Assembly (NCBI GenBank): GCA_032622095.1
Contig: CP136069.1
Location: 7,272,036 to 7,336,035, forward strand
Reading direction: 5' to 3'
DNA from: Siphonodentalium dalli
Taxonomy: Eukaryota > Mollusca > Scaphopoda > Gadilida > Siphonodentaliidae
Length of the DNA stretch: 64,000 bases
The notes under the pieces were generated by a model, which searched no databases, had not been told where the DNA came from, and saw only the letters and a program-made list of their open reading frames with translations. A program made the position numbers and the translations under genes. This document shows, piece after piece, positions 49,001 through 64,000 of the stretch. How positions within the stretch are numbered: the first letter of the stretch is position 1; each line of letters starts with the position of its first letter.

Positions 49001-52000
49001 CATTGAACCCCCAGATAACATATATAAAATGTATGCCATGTTATATACCATTGAACCCCCAGATAACATATATAAAATATATGCCATGTCACATACCATT
49101 GAACCCCCAGATAACATATATAAAATGTATGCCATGTTATATACCATTGAACCCCCAGATAACATATATAAAATATATGCCATGTCACATACCATTGAAC
49201 CCCCAGATAACATATATAAAATATATGCCATGTCACATACCATTGAACCCCCAGATAACATATATAAAATGTATGCCATGTTATATACCATTGAACCCCC
49301 AGATAACATATATAAAATATATGCCATGTCACATACCATTGAACCCCCAGATAACATATATAAAATGTATGCCATGTTATATACCATTGAACCCCCAGAT
49401 AACATATATAAAATATATGCCATGTCACATACCATTGAACCCCCAGATAACATATATAAAATGTATGCCATGTTATATACCATTGAACCCCCAGATAACA
49501 TATATAAAATATATGCCATGTCACATACCATTGAACCCCCAGATAACATATATAAAATGTATGCCATGTTATATACCATTGAACCCCAGATAACATATAT
49601 AAAATGTATGCCATGTTATATACCATTGAACCCCCAGATAACATATATAAAATATATGCCATGTCACATACCATTGAACCCCCAGATAACATATATAAAA
49701 TATATGCCATGTCACATACCATTGAACCCCCAGATAACATATATAAAATATATTCCATGTCACATACCATTGAACCCCCAGATAACATATATAAAATATA
49801 TGCCATGTTACATACCATTGAAACCCCAGATCACATATATAAAATATATGCCATGTCACATACCATTGAACCCAGATAACATATATAAAATATATGCCAT
49901 GTCACATACCATTGAACCCCCAGATAACATATATAAAATATATGCCATGTCACATACCATTGAACCCCCATATAACATATATAAAATATATGCCATGTCA
50001 CATACCATTGAACCCCCAGATAACATATATAAAATATATGCCATGGTATATACCATTGAACCCCCAGATAACATATATAAAATATATGCCATGTTACATA
50101 CCATTGAACCCCCAGATAACATATATAAAATATATGCCATGTCACATACCATTGAACCCCCAGATAACATATATAAAATATATGCCATGTCACATACCAT
50201 TGAACCCCCAGATAACATATATAAAATATATGCCATGGTATATACCATTGAACCCCCAGATAACATATATAAAAATATATGCCATGTCACATACCATTGA
50301 ACCCCCAGATAACATATATAAAATATATGCCATGTCACATACCATTGAACCCCCAGATAACATATATAAAATATATGCCATGTTATATACCATTGAACCC
50401 CCAGATAACATATATAAAATATATGCCATGTCACATACCATTGAACCCCCAGATAGCATATATAAAATATATGCCATGTTACATACCATTGAACCCCCAG
50501 ATCACATATATAAAATATATGCCATGTCACATACCATTGAACCCCCAGATCACATATATAAAATATATGCCATGTCACATACCATTGAACCCCCAGATAA
50601 CATATATAAAATATATGCCATGTTATATACCATTGAACCCCCAGATAACATATATAAAATATATACCATGTTACATACCATTGAACCCCCAGATAACATA
50701 TATAAAATATATACCATGTTACATACCATTGAACCCCCAGATAACATATATAAAATATATGCCATGTTACATACCATTGAACCCCCAGATAACATATATA
50801 AAATATATACCATGTCACATACCATTCAACCCCCAGATAACATATATAAAATATATACCATGTTACATACCATTGAACCCCCAGATAACATATATAAAAT
50901 ATAAGCCATGTCACATACCATTGAACCCCCAGATAACATATATAAAATATATACCATGTTACATAGCATTGAACCCCCATATCACATATATCAAATATAT
51001 GCCATGTTATATACCATTGAACCCCCCAGATAACATATATAAAATATATGCCATGTCACATACCATTGAACCCCCCAGATAACATATATCAAATATATGC
51101 CATGTCACATACCATTGAAACCCCCAGATAGCATATATAAAATATATGCCATGTCACATCATACATTGAACCCCCAGATAACATATATCAAATATATGCC
51201 ATGTCACATACCATTGAACCCCCAGATCACATATATAAAATATATGCCATGTCACATACCATTGAACCCCCAGATCACAATATAAAATATATACCATGTT
51301 ACATAGCATTGAACCCCCATATCACATATATCAAATATATGCCATGTTATATACCATTGAAACCCCCCAGATAGCATATATAAAATATATACCATGTTAC
51401 ATAGCATTGAACCCCCATATCACATATATCAAATATATGCCATGTCACATACCATTGAAACCCCCAGATAGCATATATAAAATATATGCCATGTCACATA
51501 CCATTGAACCCCCAGATCACATATATAAAATATATACCATGTTACATAGCATTGAACCCCCATATCACATATATCAAATATATGCCATGTTATATACCAT
51601 TGAAACCCCCAGATCACATATATAAAATATATACCATGTTACATAGCATTGAACCCCCATATCACATATATCAAATATATGCCATGTCACATACCATTGA
51701 ACCCCCAGATAACATATATAAAATATATGCCATGTCACATACCATTGAAACCCCCAGATAGCATATATAAAATATATGCCATGTCACATACCATTGAAAC
51801 CCCCAGATAGCATATATAAAATATATGCCATGTCACATACCATTGAACCCCCAGATAACATATATAAAATATATGCCATGTCACATACCATTGAAACCCC
51901 CAGATAGCATATATAAAATATATGCCATGTCACATACCATTGAACCCCCAGATAACATATATAAAATATATGCCATGTCACATACCATTGAACCCCCCAG

Positions 52001-55000
52001 ATAACATATATCAAATATATGCCATGTCACATACCATTGAAACCCCCAGATAGCATATATAAAATATATGCCATGTCACATACCATTGAACCCCCAGATA
52101 ACATATATCAAATATATGCCATGTCACATACCATTGAACCCCCAGATAACATATATCAAATATATGCCATGTCACATACCATTGAACCCCCAGATAGCAT
52201 ATATAAAATATATGCCATGTCACATACCATTGAACCCCCAGATAAACATATATAAAATATATGCCATGTCACATACCATTGAACTCCCCAGATAACATAT
52301 ATAAAATATATGCCATGTCACATACCTTTGAACCCCCAGATAAAATATATCAAATATATGCCATGTCACATACCATTGAACCCCCAGATAGCATATATAA
52401 AATATATGCCATGTCACATACCATTGAACCCCCAGATAACATATATCAAATATATGCCATGTCACATACCATTGAACCCCCAGATAACATATATCAAATA
52501 TATGCCATGTCACATACCATTGAAACCCCCAGATAGCATATATAAAATATATGCCATGTCACATACCATTGAAACCCCCAGATCACATATATAAATATAT
52601 ATACCATGTTACATACCATTGAACCCCCAGATCACATATATAAAATATATGCCATGTCACATACCATTGAACCCCCAGATAACATATATCAAATATATGC
52701 CATGTCACATACCATTGAACCCCCAGATAACATATATCAAATATATGCCATGTCACATACCATTGAAACCCCCAGATAGCATATATAAAATATATGCCAT
52801 GTCACATACCATTGAACCCCCCAGATAACATATATAAAATATATGCCATGTCACATACCATTGAACCCCCAGATCACATATATCAAATATATGCCATGTT
52901 ATATACCATTGAACCCCCAGATCACATATATAAAATATATGCCATGTCACATACCATTGAACCCCCAGATCACATATATCAAATATATGCCATGTCACAT
53001 ACCATTGAACCCCCAGATCACATATATAAAATATATACCATGTTACATACCATTGAACCCCCAGATAACATATATAAAAATATATGCCATGTCACATACC
53101 ATTGAACCCCCAGATCACATATATAAAATATATGCCATGTCACATACCATTGAACCCCCAGATAACATATATAAAATATATGCCATGTCACATACCATTG
53201 AACCCCCAGATAACATATATAAAATATATGCCATGTCACATACCATTGAACCCCCAGATCACATATATAAAATATATGCCATGTTATATACCATTGAACC
53301 CCCAGATCACATATATAAAATATATGCCATGTCACATACCATTGAACCCCCAGATAACATATATAAAATATATACCATGTTACAAACCATTGAACCCCCA
53401 GATAACATATATAAATATATGCCATGTCACATACCATTGAACCCCCAGATAACATATATAAAATATATGCCATGTCACATACCATTGAACCCCCAGATAA
53501 CATATATAAAATATATGCCATGTTATATACCATTGAACCCCCAGATAACATATATAAAATATATGCCATGTTACATACCATTGAACCCCCAGATAACATA
53601 TATAAAATATATGCCATGTTACAAACCATTGAACCCCCAGATAACATATATAAAATATATGCCATGTCACATACCATTGAAACCCCCCAGATAACATATA
53701 TAAAATATATGCCATGTCACATACCATTGAACCCCCAGATAACATATATAAAATATATGCCATGTCACATACCATTGAACCCCCAGATAACACATATAAA
53801 ATATATGCCATGTCACAAAACCATTGAACCCCCAGATCACATATATAAAATATATGCCATGTCACATCATACCATTGAAACCCCCAGATAACATATATAA
53901 AATATATGCCATGTTACATACCATTGAACCCCCAGATAACATATATAAAATATATGCCATGTTATATACCATTGAACCCCCAGATAACATATATAAAATA
54001 TATGCCATGTCACAAACCATTGAACCCCCAGATAACACATATAAAATATATGCCATGTCACATACCATTGAACCCCCAGATAACATAATATAAAATATAT
54101 GCCATGTCACAAACCATTGAACCCCCAGATCACATATATAAAATATATGCCATGTCACATCATACCATTGAAACCCCCAGATAACATATATAAAATATAT
54201 GCCATGTTACATACCATTGAACCCCCAGATAACATATATAAAATATATGCCATGTTATATACCATTGAACCCCCAGATAACATATATAAAATATATGCCA
54301 TGTCACAAACCATTGAACCCCCAGATCACATATATAAAATATATGCCATGTCACATACCATTGAACCCCCAGATAACATATATAAAATATATGCCATGTC
54401 ACAAACCATTGAACCCCCAGATCACATATATAAAATATATGCCATGTCACATACCATTGAACCCCCAGATAACATATATAAAATATATGACATGTTACAA
54501 ACCATTGAACCCCCAGATCACATATATAAAATATATGCCATGTCACATACCATTGAACCCCCAGATAACATATATAAAATATATGCCATGTTATATACCA
54601 TTGAACCCCCAGATAACATATATAAAATATATGCCATGTTACATACCATTGAACCCCCAAATCACATATATAAAAATATATGCCATGTTACATACCATTG
54701 AACCCCCAGATAACATATATAAAATATATGCCATGTTACATACCATTGAACCCCCAGATAACATATATAAAATATATGCCATGTTACATACCATTGAACC
54801 CCCAGATAACATATATAAAATATATGCCATGTTACATACCATTGAACCCCCAGATAACATATATAAAATATATGCCATGTTACATACCATTGAACCCCCA
54901 GATAACATATATAAAATATATGCCATGTTACATACCATTGAACCCCCAGATAACATATCTAAAATATATGCCATGTCACATACCATTGAACCCCCAGATA

Positions 55001-55507
55001 ACATATATAAAATATATGCCATGTCACATACCATTGAACCCCCAGATAACATATATCAAATATATGCCATGTTACATACCATTGAACCCCCAGATAACAT
55101 ATATAAAATATATGCCATGTTACATACCATTGAACCCCCAGATAACATATATAAAATATATGCCATGTTACATACCATTGAACCCCCAGATCACATATAT
55201 AAAATATAATGCCATGTCACATACCATTGAACCCCCAGATAACATATATAAAATATATGCCATGTTACATACCATTGAACCCCCAGATCACATATATAAA
55301 ATATATGCCATGTCACATACCATTGAACCCCCAGATAACATATATAAAATATATGCCATGTCACATACCATTGAACCCCCAGATAACATATATCAAATAT
55401 ATGCCATGTTACATACCATTGAACCCCCAGATAACATATATAAAATATATGCCATGTTACATACCATTGAACCCCCAGATAACATATATAAAATATATGC
55501 CATGTTA
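40087..55507 (-). repeat. 48-bp satellite, second block, minus orientation
   Basis: These are the same units read as CATTGAACCCCCAGATAACA. The block has more one-base length differences in C and A runs (CCCCCC, AAAAA) than the first and third blocks, most clearly just after the gap. A ~2.6-kb stretch (about 40650-43240) is repeated directly at about 50230-52820. Confidence 0.95.
48870..49620 (-). repeat. Dimer/trimer higher-order repeat marked by AAAATGTATGCC
   Basis: The variant AAAATGTATGCC (instead of ATATATGCC) recurs every two or three units, about every 96 or 144 bp. Its mirror image, GGCATACATTTT, is at about 61390-62130. Confidence 0.8.
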
Positions 55508-55519
55508 CATACATGGCAT
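55501..55519. other. Centre of a giant inverted repeat
   Basis: The sequence GCCATGTTACATACATGGC joins a minus-oriented unit to a plus-oriented unit with a spacer of only about 5 bp between GCCATGT and ACATGGC. Variant units mirror each other on both sides out to the window end. Confidence 0.9.
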
Positions 55520-58500
55520 ATATTTTATATATGTTATCTGGGGGTTCAATGGTATGTAACATGGCATATATTTTATATATGTTATCTGGGGGTTCAATGG
55601 TATGTAACATGGCATATATTTGATATATGTTATCTGGGGGTTCAATGGTATGTGACATGGCATATATTTTATATATGTTATCTGGGGGTTCAATGGTATG
55701 TGACATGGCATATATTTTATATATGTGATCTGGGGGTTCAATGGTATGTAACATGGCATATATTTTATATATGTTATCTGGGGGTTCAATGGTATGTGAC
55801 ATGGCATATATTTTATATATGTGATCTGGGGGTTCAATGGTATGTAACATGGCATATATTTTATATATGTTATCTGGGGGTTCAATGGTATGTAACATGG
55901 CATATATTTTATATATGTTATCTGGGGTTCAATGGTATGTAACATGGCATATATTTGATATATGTTATCTGGGGGTTCAATGGTATGTGACATGGCATAT
56001 ATTTTATATATGTTATCTGGGGGTTCAATGGTATGTGACATGGCATATATTTTAGATATGTTATCTGGGGGTTCAATGGTATGTAACATGGCATATATTT
56101 TATATATGTTATCTGGGGGGTTCAATGGTATGTAACATGGCATATATTTTATATATGTTATCTGGGGGTTCAATGGTATGTAACATGGCATATATTTTTA
56201 TATATGTTATCTGGGGGTTCAATGGTATGTAACATGGCATATATTTATATATGTTATCTGGGGGGTTCAATGGTATGTAACATGGCATATATTTTATATA
56301 TGTTATCTGGGGGTTCAATGGTATGTAACATGGCATATATTTTATATATGTGATTTGGGGGTTCAATGGTATGTAACATGGCATATATTTTATATATGTT
56401 ATCTGGGGGTTCAATGGTATATAACATGGCATATATTTTATATATGTTATCTGGGGGTTCAATGGTATGTGACATGGCATATATTTTATATATGTGATCT
56501 GGGGGTTCAATGGTTTGTACATGTCATATATTTTATATATGTTATCTGGGGGTTCAATGGTATGTGACATGGCATATATTTTATATATGTGATCTGGGGG
56601 TTCAATGGTTTGTGACATGGCATATATTTTATATATGTTATCTGGGGGTTCAATGGTATGTGACATGGCATATATTTTATATATGTGATCTGGGGGTTCA
56701 ATGGTTTGTGACATGGCATATATTTTATATATGTTATCTGGGGGGTTCAATGGTATATAACATGGCATATATTTTATATATGTTATCTGGGGGTTCAATG
56801 GTATGTAACATGGCATATATTTTATATATGTATATGGGGGTTTCAATGGTATGATGTGACATGGCATATATTTTATATATGTGATCTGGGGGTTCAATGG
56901 TTTGTGACATGGCATATATTTTATATATGTTATCTGGGGGTTCAATGGTATGTGACATGGCATATATTTTATATGTGTTATCTGGGGGTTCAATGGTTTG
57001 TGACATGGCATATATTTTATATATGTTATCTGGGGGTTCAATGGTATATAACATGGCATATATTTTATATATGTTATCTGGGGGTTCAATGGTATGTAAC
57101 ATGGCATATATTTTATATATGTTATCTGGGGGTTTCAATGGTATGATGTGACATGGCATATATTTTATATATGTGATCTGGGGGTTCAATGGTTTGTGAC
57201 ATGGCATATATTTTATATGTGTTATCTGGGGGTTCAATGGTATGTGACATGGCATATATTTTATATATGTTATCTGGGGGTTCAATGGTATGTGACATGG
57301 CATATATTTTATATATGTTATCTGGGGGTTTCAATGGTATGTGACATGGCATATATTTTATATATGTTATCTGGGGGTTCAATGGTTTGTAACATGGCAT
57401 ATATTTTATATATGTTATCTGGGGGTTCAATGGTATGTAACATGGCATATATTTTATATATGTTATCTGGGGGTTCAATGGTATATAACATGGCATATAT
57501 TTTATATATGTTATCTGGGGGTTCAATGGTATGTGACATGGCATATATTTTATATATGTTATCTGGGGGTTCAATGGTATGTGACATGGCATATATTTTA
57601 TATATGTTATCTGGGGGTTCAATGGTTTGTAACATGGTATATATTTTATATATGTTATCTGGGGGTTCAATGGTATGTGACATGGCATATATTTTTATAT
57701 ATGTGATCTGGGGGTTCAATGGTATATAACATGGCATATATTTTATATATGTGATCTGGGGGTTCAATGGTATGTGACATGGCATATATTTTATATATGT
57801 TATCTGGGGGTTCAATGGTATGTGACATGGCATATATTTTATATATGTTATCTGGGGGTTCAATGGTATGTGACATGGCATATATTTTATATATGTGATC
57901 TGGGGGTTCAATGGTATGTGACATGGCATATATTTTATATATGTTATCTGGGGGTTCAATGGTATGTAACATGGTATATATTTTATATATGTGATCTGGG
58001 GGTTCAATGGTATGTGACATGGCATATATTTGATATATGTGATCTGGGGGTTCAATGGTATGTGACATGGCATATATTTTATATATGTGATCTGGGGGTT
58101 CAATGGTATATAACATGGCATATATTTGATATATGTGATCTGGGGGTTCAATGGTATGTGACATGGCATATATTTTATATATGTTATCTGGGGGTTCAAT
58201 GGTATGTGACATGGCATATATTTTATATATGCTATCTGGGGGTTTCAATGGTATGTGACATGGCATATATTTGATATATGTTATCTGGGGGTTCAATGGT
58301 ATGTGACATGGCATATATTTGATATATGTTATCTGGGGGTTCAATGGTATGTGACATGGCATATATTTTATATATGTGATCTGGGGGTTCAATGGTATGT
58401 AACATGGTATATATTTTATATATGTGATCTGGGGGTTTCAATGGTATGTGACATGGCATATATTTTATATATGCTATCTGGGGGTTTCAATGGTATGTGA

Positions 58501-61500
58501 CATGGCATATATTTGATATATGTTATCTGGGGGTTCAATGGTATGTGACATGGCATATATTTGATATATGTTATCTGGGGGTTCAATGGTATGTGACATG
58601 GCATATATTTTATATATGCTATCTGGGGGTTCAATGGTATGTGACATGGCATATATTTGATATATTTTATCTGGGGGTTCAAAGGTATGTGACATGGCAT
58701 ATATTTTATATATGTTATCTGGGGGTTCAATGGTATGTGACATGGCATATATTTTATATATGTTATCTGGGGGTTCAATGGTATGTGACATGGCATATAT
58801 TTTATATATGCTATCTGGGGGTTCAATGGTATGTGACATGGCATATATTTGATATATGTTATCTGGGGGTTCAATGGTATGTGACATGGCATATATTTGA
58901 TATATGTTATCTGGGGGTTCAATGGTATGTGACATGGCATATATTTTATATATGCTATCTGGGGGTTTCAATGGTATGTGACATGGCATATATTTGATAT
59001 ATGTTATCTGGGGGTTCAATGGTATGTGACATGGCATATATTTTATATATGTTATCTGGGGGTTCAATGGTATGTGACATGGCATATATTTTATATATGC
59101 TATCTGGGGGTTTCAATGGTATGTGACATGGCATATATTTTATATATGTTATCTGGGGGTTCAATGGTATGTGACATGGCATATATTTTATATATGCTAT
59201 CTGGGGGTTTCAATGGTATGTGACATGGCATATATTTTATATATGCTATCTGGGGGTTTCAATGGTATGTGACATGGCATATATTTTATATATGTTATCT
59301 GGGGGTTCAATGGTATGTGACATGGCATATATTTGATATATGTGATATGGGGGTTCAATGCTATGTAACATGGTATATATTTTATATATGTGATCTGGGG
59401 GTTTCAATGGTATATAACATGGCATATATTTGATATATGTGATATGGGGGTTCAATGCTATGTAACATGGTATATATTTTATATATGTGATCTGGGGGTT
59501 CAATGGTATGTGACATGGCATATATTTTATATATGCTATCTGGGGGTTTCAATGGTATGTGACATGGCATATATTTGATATATGTGATATGGGGGTTCAA
59601 TGCTATGTAACATGGTATATATTTTATATATGCTATCTGGGGGTTTCAATGGTATATAACATGGCATATATTTGATATATGTGATATGGGGGTTCAATGC
59701 TATGTAACATGGTATATATTTTATATATGTGATCTGGGGGTTCAATGGTATGTGACATGGCATATATTTTATATATGTGATCTGGGGGTTCAATGGTATG
59801 TGACATGGCATATATTTGATATATGTTATCTGGGGGTTCAATGGTATGATGTGACATGGCATATATTTTATATATGCTATCTGGGGGTTTCAATGGTATG
59901 TGACATGGCATATATTTGATATATGTTATCTGGGGGTTCAATGGTATGTGACATGGCATATATTTTATATATGTTATCTGGGGGTTCAATGGTATATAAC
60001 ATGGCATATATTTGATATATGTGATATGGGGGTTCAATGCTATGTAACATGGTATATATTTTATATATGTTATCTGGGGGTTCAATGGTATGTGACATGG
60101 CATATATTTTATATATGTTATCTGGGGGTTCAATGGTATGTAACATGGTATATATTTTATATATGTTATCTGGGGGTTGAATGGTATGTGACATGGTATA
60201 TATTTTATATATGTTATCTGGGGGTTCAATGGTATGTAACATGGCATATATTTTATATATGTTATCTGGGGGTTCAATGGTATGTAACATGGTATATATT
60301 TTATATATGTTATCTGGGGGTTCAATGGTATGTAACATGGTATATATTTTATATATGTTATCTGGGGGTTCAATGGTATATAACATGGCATATATTTTAT
60401 ATATGTTATCTGGGGGTTCAATGGTATGTGACATGGCATATATTTTATATATGTGATCTGGGGGTTCAATGGTATGTGACATGGCATATATTTTATATAT
60501 GTGATCTGGGGGTTCAATGGTATGTAACATGGCATATATTTTATATATGCTATCTGGGGGTTCAATGGTATGTGACATGGCATATATTTTATATATGTTA
60601 TCTGGGGGTTCAATGGTATATAACATGGCATATATTTTATATATGTTATCTGGGGGTTCAATGGTATGTGACATGGCATATATTTTATATATGTTATCTG
60701 GGGGTTCAATGGTATGTGACATGGCATATATTTTATATATGTTATCTGGGGGTTCAATGGTATATACCATGGCATATATTTTATATATGTTATCTGGGGG
60801 TTCAATGGTATGTGACATGGCATATATTTTATATATGTTATCTGGGGGTTCAATGGTATGTGACATGGCATATATTTTATATATGTTATCTGGGGGTTCA
60901 ATGGTATGTAACATGGCATATATTTTATATATGTTATCTGGGGGTTCAATGGTATATACCATGGCATATATTTTATATATGTTATCTGGGGGTTCAATGG
61001 TATGTGACATGGCATATATTTTATATATGTTATATGGGGGTTCAATGGTATGTGACATGGCATATATTTTATATATGTTATCTGGGGGTTCAATGGTATG
61101 TGACATGGCATATATTTTATATATGTTATCTGGGGTTCAATGGTATGTGACATGGCATATATTTTATATATGTGATCTGGGGTTTCAATGGTATGTAACA
61201 TGGCATATATTTTATATATGTTATCTGGGGGTTCAATGGTATGTGACATGGAATATATTTTATATATGTTATCTGGGGGTTCAATGGTATGTGACATGGC
61301 ATATATTTTATATATGTTATCTGGGGGTTCAATGGTATGTGACATGGCATATATTTTATATATGTTATCTGGGGGTTCAATGGTATATAACATGGCATAC
61401 ATTTTATATATGTTATCTGGGGGTTCAATGGTATATAACATGGCATACATTTTATATATGTTATCTGGGGGTTCAATGGTATGTGACATGGCATATATTT

Positions 61501-64000
61501 TATATATGTTATCTGGGGGTTCAATGGTATATAACATGGCATACATTTTATATATGTTATCTGGGGGTTCAATGGTATGTGACATGGCATATATTTTATA
61601 TATGTTATCTGGGGGTTCAATGGTATATAACATGGCATACATTTTATATATGTTATCTGGGGGTTCAATGGTATGTGACATGGCATATATTTTATATATG
61701 TTATCTGGGGGTTCAATGGTATATAACATGGCATACATTTTATATATGTTATCTGGGGGTTCAATGGTATGTGACATGGCATATATTTTATATATGTTAT
61801 CTGGGGGTTCAATGGTATGTGACATGGCATATATTTTATATATGTTATCTGGGGGTTCAATGGTATATAACATGGCATACATTTTATATATGTTATCTGG
61901 GGGTTCAATGGTATGTGACATGGCATATATTTTATATATGTTATCTGGGGGTTCAATGGTATATAACATGGCATACATTTTATATATGTTATCTGGGGGT
62001 TCAATGGTATGTGACATGGCATATATTTTATATATGTTATCTGGGGGTTCAATGGTATGTGACATGGCATATATTTTATATATGTTATCTGGGGGTTCAA
62101 TGGTATATAACATGGCATACATTTTATATATGTTATCTGGGGGTTCAATGGTTTGTAACATGGCATATATTTTATATATGTGATCTGGGGGTTCAATGGT
62201 ATATAACATGGCATATATTTTATATATGTGATCTGGGGGTTCAATGGTATGTAACATGGCATATATTTTATATATGTGATCTGGGGGTTCAATGGTATAT
62301 AACATGGCATATATTTGATATATGTGATCTGGGGGTTCAATGGTATGTGACATGGCATATATTTTATATATGTTATCTGTGGGTTCAATGGTATGTGACA
62401 TGGCATATATTTTATATATGTTATCTGGGGGTTCAATGGTATGTGACATGGCATATATTTGATATATGTTATCTGGGGGTTCAATGGTATATAACATGGC
62501 ATATATTTTATATATGTTATCTGGGGGGTTCAATGGTATATAACATGGCATATATTTTATATATGTTATCTGGGGGTTCAATGGTATGTAACATGGCATA
62601 TATTTTATATATGTTATCTGGGGGTTCAATGGTTTGTAACATGGCATATATTTTATATATGTGATCTGGGGGTTCAATGGTATATAACATGGCATATATT
62701 TTATATATGTGATCTGGGGGTTCAATGGTATATAACATGGCATATATTTTATATAAAGTAATCTGGGGGTTTAATGGTATATAACATGGCATATATTTTA
62801 TATAAGTAATCTGGGGGTTCAATGGTATATAACATGGCATATATTTTATATATGTGATCTGGGGGTTCAATTGTATATACCATGGCATATATTTTATATA
62901 TGTGATCTGGGGGTTCAATGGTATATAACATGGCTTATATTTTATATATGTGATCTGGGGGTTCAATGGTATGTAACATGGCATATATTTTATATATGTT
63001 ATCTGGGGGTTCAATGGTATGTGACATGGCATATATTTGATATATGTTATCTGGGGGTTCAATGGTATGTGACATGGCATATATTTTATATATGTTATCT
63101 GGGGGTTCAATGGTATGTAACATGGCATATATTTTATATATGTGATCTGGGGGTTCAATGGTATATAACATGGCATATATTTTATATATGTTATCTGGGG
63201 GTTCAATGGTATGTGACATGGCATATATTTTATATATGTTATCTGGGGGTTCAATGGTATGTAACATGGCATATATTTTATATATGTGATCTGGGGGTTC
63301 AATGGTATATAACATGGCATATATTTTATATATGTTATCTGGGGGTTCAATGGTATGTGACATGGCATATATTTTATATATGTTATCTGGGGGTTCAATG
63401 GTATGTAACATGGCATATATTTTATATATGTGATCTGGGGGTTCAATGGTATATAACATGGCATATATTTTATATATGTTATCTGGGGGTTCAATGGTAT
63501 GTGACATGGCATATATTTTATATATGTTATCTGGGGGTTCAATGGTATGTAACATGGCATATATTTTATATATGTTATCTGGGGGTTCAATGGTATGATG
63601 TAACATGGCATATATTTTATATATGTTATCTGGGGGTTCAATGGTATGTGACATGGTATATATTTTATATATGTTATCTGGGGGTTCAATGGTATGTGAC
63701 ATGGCATATATTTTATATATGTTATCTGGGGGTTCAATGGTATGTAACATGGCATATATTTTATATATGTTATCTGGGGGTTCAATGGTATGTGACATGG
63801 TATATATTTTATATATGTTATCTGGGGGTTCAATGGTATGTAACATGGCATATATTTTATATATGTTATCTGGGGGTTCAATGGTATGTGATATGGCATA
63901 TATTTTATATATGTTATCTGGGGGTTCAATGGTATGTAACATGGCATATATTTTATATATGTTATCTGGGGGTTCAATGGTATGTGACATGGTATATATT
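55513..64000 (+). repeat. 48-bp satellite, third block, plus orientation, runs off the window
   Basis: This is the inverted counterpart of about 47000-55507. Rare units such as GGAATATATTTT (61250), TTCAAAGGTATG (58679), GGGTTGAATGG (60176) and GTGATATGGC (63888) match inverted partners near 49751, 52323, 50826 and 47106. The array continues past base 64000. Confidence 0.95.

Noticed and set aside
25337-63990. Hundreds of overlapping ORFs in the 48-bp satellite, both strands
   Set aside because: Unit length divisible by three and absence of stop words explain them; the same peptides appear in different frames and both strands.

Overview
This is eukaryotic, almost certainly metazoan, DNA. Protein-coding sequence is scarce. 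I can support only the last three coding exons of one plus-strand gene (6305-6393, 10284-10355 and 17742-17872). They join in a consistent phase into about 95 residues that end at a TGA and look like HEAT/ARM-type helical repeats. I cannot name the gene. Its introns and 3' UTR are full of tandem arrays and miniature inverted-repeat transposons (MITEs). The mix of Tc1/mariner-, pogo/Tigger-, piggyBac- and hAT-like non-autonomous elements, a LINE 3' fragment ending in TCTG repeats, and a hairpin with a GGGGAATAACTC core fits a marine invertebrate, perhaps a mollusc. That assignment is an inference of low to moderate confidence.

Layout. 1-327: right end of a hAT-like MITE. 443-2997: array of 16/24-bp units. 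2998-5970: an old ~150-bp tandem repeat interrupted by a Tigger-like element, then MITEs. 5971-6320: six ~60-bp tandem copies of a splice acceptor plus exon start, running into the first exon. 6796-9666: 74/75-bp intronic array. 10284-10355: second exon. 10755-13576: piggyBac-like MITE, hAT-like MITE, and a 5'-truncated, frameshifted LINE lying between ~430-bp direct repeats. 13626-16404: 80-bp array. 17412-18170: terminal exon, 3' UTR and two Tc1-type MITEs, each lying between direct repeats. 19082-22141: a dense MITE cluster. 22339-23717: 68-bp array between piggyBac-like ends. 23867-23942: a hairpin holding a single unit of the large satellite. 24201-25030: a TIR element with a perfect 8-bp target-site duplication and an internal 48-bp array. 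25391-64000: a 48-bp satellite broken by a 100-N gap at 39987-40086.

The satellite fills about 60% of the window and changes orientation twice. It reads plus from 25391 to the gap, minus from 40087 to about 55507, and plus from there to the window end. The second switch, near 55508, is the centre of a giant inverted repeat with arms of at least 8.5 kb. Rare variant units mirror each other across it at a nearly constant coordinate sum (about 111,000). It is either a real giant palindrome or a fold-back assembly artefact.

The main biological theme is satellite birth from fold-back or TIR elements. At 22339-23717 and 24201-25030 the tandem unit is one terminal part of an element whose opposite end is still present as an inverted copy. 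The 38.6-kb satellite has a matching fold-back single unit 1.45 kb upstream of it. A second theme is that three insertions in the gene region (a LINE and two Tc1-type MITEs) sit directly between long direct duplications, two of which copy or flank exon sequence. No rRNA, tRNA, CRISPR array or complete transposase gene was recognised.
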